Source of the DNA: Actinomycetes bacterium | GTDB taxonomy: Bacteria; Planctomycetota; Phycisphaerae; JAACET01 | DNA length: 14,352 nucleotides | Assembly (NCBI GenBank): GCA_030631725.1 | Contig: DAOVKO010000025.1 | Location: forward strand, 1 to 14,352 | Direction: 5' to 3' | Part shown: piece after piece, positions 13,890 to 14,352 of the stretch | Layout of the letters: each line of letters starts with the position of its first letter | Numbering within the stretch: the stretch's first letter is position 1 | Translations under genes and position numbers: made by a program | The notes under the pieces: generated by a model | Database searches by the model: none | What the model saw: only the letters and a program-made list of their open reading frames with translations | Told to the model about the DNA's origin: nothing

Positions 13890-13895
13890 TACAAG
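13882..13895. other. Putative attachment-site core (14-bp palindrome at tRNA break)
   Basis: CTTGTA-AA-TACAAG is a dyad whose left arm is the tRNA anticodon loop and whose right arm is non-tRNA sequence. Tyrosine recombinases that use tRNA genes often cross over in the anticodon loop between inverted core sites, which fits. A partial further copy, TTACAA, lies at 13898-13903. Confidence 0.5.
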
Positions 13896-13927
13896 CACTT
13901 ACAATAGAGTATTGACGAAAAGCCGCG

Positions 13928-13956
13928 AAAAAACACCGTTTTGGGTGACAAAACGG
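13928..13956 (-). terminator. Intrinsic terminator, minus strand
   Basis: Minus-strand CCGTTTT (13956-13950), loop GTCACCC, AAAACGG (13942-13936), then TG and TTTTTT (13933-13928). This is a classic stem and T-run. It lies about 230 bases downstream of the DUF2961 stop and just inside the presumed element end. Confidence 0.75.
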
Positions 13957-14185
13957 CCTCTGAACCGCCGTTCCCCCTGTGTCTTTACCGTTATTTTGCC
14001 GTCATTCTAACAGGCCAGGCCCCCCACGGTCAAGCCCACCGGCAGGCGGCTTTTTTGCCCCGTAGGCGGCATTTGAGCCTCCAACCTCGTGCGGGCTAGA
14101 TTTTCCGGCACTTCCCGAAGGGCTTCTTGCCAAGAATTCAGGGGAATACGAGATTGAGCTGCCGCGTGTGCGTTTCCCGTCAATT

Positions 14186-14352
14186 TCACTGAACCATTTG
14201 AACCATTGGGCACGGATCTCTTCCAGCACGATCCGGAAGCGGTGCATATTGTTTGTGTTCCGGGTTATCCAAGTACCAATAGGCTACACTAGACCAATCA
14301 CCACTGCCAAAATTGGCATGGCCGTGCTCAATCGACATGATCAGTGACTTGG
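14186..14352 (-). CDS. DUF2961 (GH172) protein, C-terminal end (5' part outside window)
   Basis: A minus-strand frame, open at the right edge and ending with TGA at 14188-14186, encodes the last 54 residues of a larger protein. It contains IEHGHANFGSGDWSSVAYWY. The pattern EHG-N-...-D-(W/Y)SSVAYWY is what I know from the end of DUF2961 proteins. That family is now GH172 and includes difructose-anhydride and arabinofuranosidase-type glycosidases. After YWY comes a short tail with PLPDRAGRDP, as usual for the family end. The final PMVQMVQ may be a native tail or a junction artefact. Overlapping frames in this stretch (for example 14002-14247) are unlike any protein I know. If the tRNA remnant is an attachment scar, this gene lies on the element side. 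No integrase is visible. Confidence 0.75.
   Translation of the reverse strand, partial: KSLIMSIEHGHANFGSGDWSSVAYWYLDNPEHKQYAPLPDRAGRDPCPMVQMVQ

Noticed and set aside
14002..14247. Minus-strand frames of 81 and 68 residues near the right end
   Set aside because: Their upstream half overlaps the DUF2961 frame, which has family-like sequence. The remainder shows no recognisable domain, signal or ribosome site.
1..14352. CRISPR array, insertion sequence or exosortase gene
   Set aside because: I looked for regularly spaced repeats, transposase-like frames and an exosortase to match the PEP-CTERM proteins and found none.

Overview
The window looks like a chromosomal segment of a planctomycete, most likely of the class Phycisphaerae. 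I infer this from protein style, not from a database search. It has three secreted proteins with PEP-CTERM anchors, one carrying dockerin-like calcium repeats. It also has a small MerR-like-HTH/receiver protein, an HDOD-histidine kinase, and the end of a DUF2961 (GH172) glycosidase. Genes use AGGAG-type ribosome sites, and three good sigma-70 type promoters can be read directly.

Layout from left to right. 1-416 is the 3' end of a PfkB-family sugar kinase (+). A near-consensus promoter (690-718) and a structured leader drive a PEP-CTERM protein (873-1946, +). That gene meets a class II fructose-bisphosphate aldolase (2040-2984, -) at a shared bidirectional hairpin. Upstream of the aldolase is a CCA-adding enzyme/poly(A) polymerase family gene (3175-4401, -). 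An intergenic region with a palindromic operator-like site follows. It leads to a small coiled-coil protein of 88 residues (4926-5192, +).

The centre is a three-gene signalling operon on the minus strand (8856 down to 5363). Its order is HTH-receiver, then a cytosolic HDOD-histidine kinase, then receiver-coiled coil-GAF. It has a clear promoter at 8926-8953 and a terminator-like hairpin at 5264-5299. The kinase has no receiver of its own and the two receiver proteins have no kinase, so the three probably form one phosphotransfer pathway.

Next is a pair of PEP-CTERM genes on the minus strand (9930-10910, then 9179-9853) behind another strong promoter. Tandem hyphenated palindromes lie between the two genes. 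A long perfect inverted repeat and a REP-like hairpin lie downstream. On the plus strand follows a B12-binding-type radical SAM protein (11660-13609).

The right end holds what I think is the most informative signal. It is the 3' part of a tRNA-Val(UAC), from anticodon loop to discriminator base, on the minus strand, with no 5' half in the window. The break falls at the anticodon loop inside a 14-bp palindrome. This is what an attachment-site scar of a tyrosine-recombinase element looks like. The element would lie to the right, where a strong terminator and the C-terminus of a DUF2961/GH172 protein are found.
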